Made by a program: the position numbers and the translations under genes. 64,000 bases of DNA from UBA7672 sp963784415 (GTDB taxonomy: Bacteria; Pseudomonadota; Alphaproteobacteria; Caulobacterales; Hyphomonadaceae). Numbering within the stretch: the stretch's first letter is position 1; every line of letters begins with the position of its first letter. Where the stretch lies: positions 434,001 to 498,000 of the forward strand of contig CAWARK010000002.1 of assembly GCA_963784415.1 (NCBI GenBank), given 5' to 3'. Positions 62,455 to 64,000 of this stretch are shown here, in pieces. Under the pieces are notes generated by a model that saw only the letters and a list, made by a program, of their open reading frames with translations, was not told where the DNA came from and did no database searches.

Positions 62455-62867
62455 AATCGCTCCACACGCTTGTGAAAGTCGCCCAGCGCAAGTTGGACGA
62501 GCTTGGGGTCGAAGCCGCCCGCATCGCCCTGGAAGTCAGCGAGCTGGAAGCGCGCGAGGCGTCGGTGCGCGCACGCGAAGCAACCGAGCTTGCCAACGCC
62601 GCACGCGACGCCACGTTCGCCTCGATGCTGCCGGCCTATCGGCTTCGCGTGAAATGGCAGATCGACGAGATCCGCGCGCAGGCTGCCGCCAAGGAGGCTT
62701 CGCTGGCGGAGGTGCGCAAGCGCCTCTCCGACGCCTACATCGAGAAATCAAAGTTCGAGCAGTTGATCGAACAGGGTCGCATTCGTGAAGCCAATGCGCG
62801 CGCCGCTATCGAACAGGCGCAACTCGACGAAGTCGCCATCAACCGAGCGGTCGGGCAGGGTAAGTAG
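62451..62867 (+). CDS. fliJ: flagellar export chaperone FliJ
   Basis: A 138-residue antiparallel coiled-coil protein with heptad-rich helices (LVKVAQRKLDELGVEAARIALE, AAAKEASLAEVRKRLSDAYIEK), basic and Ala/Arg-rich, matching FliJ in length and position. It links the FliI ring to the export gate. Sequence conservation in FliJ is low, so the call depends on its start overlapping the fliI stop by four bases and on the coiled coil. ATG 62451 is the overlap start. Confidence 0.85.
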   Translation: MKSLHTLVKVAQRKLDELGVEAARIALEVSELEAREASVRAREATELANAARDATFASMLPAYRLRVKWQIDEIRAQAAAKEASLAEVRKRLSDAYIEKSKFEQLIEQGRIREANARAAIEQAQLDEVAINRAVGQGK

Positions 62868-62887
62868 GCGAGGGCAAGTCGGCGGGC

Positions 62888-63964
62888 CTACTGGTCTTCC
62901 CATCCGTCCTCGTGTGCCGTACGCGGCGCATCTGGCGAGTCGTCCGGTGCTTCATACGCACTCACATCGACGCCCAGACGTTTCAGAGCCTTGAGCGCGT
63001 CGTTGTCGTGCGTCGTCGTCAGCGCTTCCATGTAGAGCGCCTTGGCGCGGTCGATATCGGCCGGGCCGCCCTTGCCCGTCTCGAGCAGCGAGGCGAGGCC
63101 AAAGCGCAGGCTGGCGGCCTGATAGGCCGCATCCGTCACCTCGCCGCCACCCAGTTCCTGCGAAATACCGCTGGCCGAAGGGTTGGCTCCGGCGGGTGTT
63201 GTGGAGGTGGCGGCCACGGTGAGTTCGAGCAGTTTACGAAGGGCGACAGGATCGCCTGCCGGCGTGTCGAGCGCATCTTCGAGCAGGTCTGCGATGTGGA
63301 TCGTCGACTCCAGCGTCGTGTGTGCGGCAACGCCTTTCAGCAGGCGCGTGCCTTCGGCAATCTCCGCCGGGGTCGCGAGTAGCTTCGCGGAGGACCCCAC
63401 AAAATCCTGCGATGCGCCTTGATCGATCAGGAAGCCGCCGAGCGCGAAGGCGGCGTCCTTGTTGGTTGCGGCTTCCTTGCGCAGCCAGGCGAGCGCATCG
63501 ATTTTCTCGAACAGCGAACCCTGATGCAGGCGGCGCGTCTGCAGGAAGAACCGGGCTGTCGGGTGGTCACTGTCTGCCAGGATGCTGATGTCGTTGGCGC
63601 TGCCGATCGTCTTGAACAGTGTCGCTTCACTGTTGCCTTCATTCGACAGATCCCGAACGAGCCCGGAGAATTCGCCGGCATCGGCAAGATCGGGCGGAGC
63701 ACCCGTCGCGAGCATGTGCGATCGTTCGATCATGTGGCCGGGCGTCAGCACCCAGTGAATGAAGCTTGCGGCGTAGGCCTTGGCATCGCCGCCAGCCGCG
63801 AGGTGGGGCATGTCAGCGGTTAGCTCTTCCTCTGTGATCAGACTGAACGTGTCAGACGTAGGCGCCAGCGCTTGTTGCTGAGGCGGCGCATCGGGCAATA
63901 CGCCAAGCGACGCGCAGGCGCTCAGCGCCAACACCGAAATTCCAGCAATGAGAGAGTGTCTCAA
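62888..63964 (-). CDS. lipoprotein with helical repeats (Sel1/TPR-like)
   Basis: A 358-residue lipoprotein. Signal peptide MRHSLIAGISVLALSAC with lipobox LSAC (Cys17). The mature region is mostly helical with Ala-rich repeats reminiscent of Sel1/TPR units (AAYQAASLRFGLASLLETGKG, DIDRAKALYMEALTTTHDNDALKALKRLGVD), ending in an acidic tail (DDSPDAPRTAHEDGWEDQ). Function unknown; it may scaffold envelope proteins. It converges on fliJ with 20 nt between stops. A GANTC site does not obviously occur in its promoter, which lies at the right edge. Confidence 0.7.
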   Translation of the reverse strand: MRHSLIAGISVLALSACASLGVLPDAPPQQQALAPTSDTFSLITEEELTADMPHLAAGGDAKAYAASFIHWVLTPGHMIERSHMLATGAPPDLADAGEFSGLVRDLSNEGNSEATLFKTIGSANDISILADSDHPTARFFLQTRRLHQGSLFEKIDALAWLRKEAATNKDAAFALGGFLIDQGASQDFVGSSAKLLATPAEIAEGTRLLKGVAAHTTLESTIHIADLLEDALDTPAGDPVALRKLLELTVAATSTTPAGANPSASGISQELGGGEVTDAAYQAASLRFGLASLLETGKGGPADIDRAKALYMEALTTTHDNDALKALKRLGVDVSAYEAPDDSPDAPRTAHEDGWEDQ

Positions 63965-64000
63965 GTGACGTCCCCACGAACGCGTCTCGATCGAATGCGC

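Noticed and set aside
1..64000. CRISPR arrays, tRNA or rRNA genes, prophage or transposase genes
   Set aside because: No regularly spaced direct repeats, tRNA cloverleaf or rRNA-like sequence, and no integrase or transposase gene, were seen on either strand; a tRNA/Rfam search would settle this.

Overview
The window looks like chromosomal DNA of a GC-rich alphaproteobacterium, most likely of the order Caulobacterales (a Hyphomonadaceae- or Caulobacteraceae-type genome). The best evidence is at the right end. There, a full-length CtrA cell-cycle regulator (phospho-acceptor Asp51, C-terminal Ala-Ala) is divergent from the flagellar export genes fliI-fliJ, and the gap between them holds four GANTC sites, the recognition sequence of the CcrM methylase. 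No rRNA, tRNA, CRISPR array, transposase or integrase gene was seen. Species-level assignment is not possible from the sequence alone.

Layout. 0-9 kb: a truncated TPR-like protein, an APC-type permease, a frameshifted 6-phosphogluconate dehydrogenase, an ABC-F ATPase and a pterin operon (FolM-like reductase, FolB, a PTPS/QueD-like protein lacking the catalytic Cys). 9-15 kb: an EF-hand lipoprotein, an exported nuclease, purA with a duplicated 3' end bracketing a small foreign-looking gene, then a quinohemoprotein dehydrogenase and a degenerate epimerase. 15-28 kb: exported enzymes and lipoproteins, a fused copper-monooxygenase/cytochrome c/EF-hand protein, an IorAB-type molybdenum hydroxylase, a cytochrome c, an enoyl-CoA hydratase and an aminotransferase. 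29-35 kb: a three-repeat Asp/Cys protein, a sirtuin, a putative peptidase lipoprotein, an SDR and a 3-hydroxyacyl-CoA dehydrogenase. 35-42 kb: a TonB-like protein, clpB, and emrAB with a divergent TetR regulator. 42-49 kb: a catabolic operon (amidohydrolase, acyl-CoA dehydrogenase, SDR, enoyl-CoA hydratase), a DUF4157 protein and uvrC carrying an in-frame palindromic insertion. 49-59 kb: exported alpha/beta hydrolases, an outer-membrane barrel, a fatty-acid desaturase, a Tat-exported FMN 2-hydroxyacid dehydrogenase with a CxxCH motif, a repeat-rich non-coding stretch, and a small XRE regulator/membrane-protein pair. 59-64 kb: DUF4112, DUF1003, ctrA, fliI, fliJ and a lipoprotein.

A major caveat is frame integrity. 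I count 14 single-base frame breaks in nine otherwise well-conserved genes. Twelve shift the frame as a 1-nt insertion would, often next to short G/C/T runs, and thirteen lie in the first 34 kb. This pattern fits uncorrected sequencing indels better than true gene decay, so the genes typed as pseudogenes here may well be intact in the organism.

The items most worth following up are the copper-monooxygenase/cytochrome fusion, the exactly 150-nt palindromic element inside uvrC, the purA tail duplication next to a large imperfect inverted repeat, the Cys-less PTPS in a pterin operon, the CxxCH motif in a Tat-exported flavoenzyme, and the 62-residue-period DFGDD/ECDDPRFEG repeat protein.
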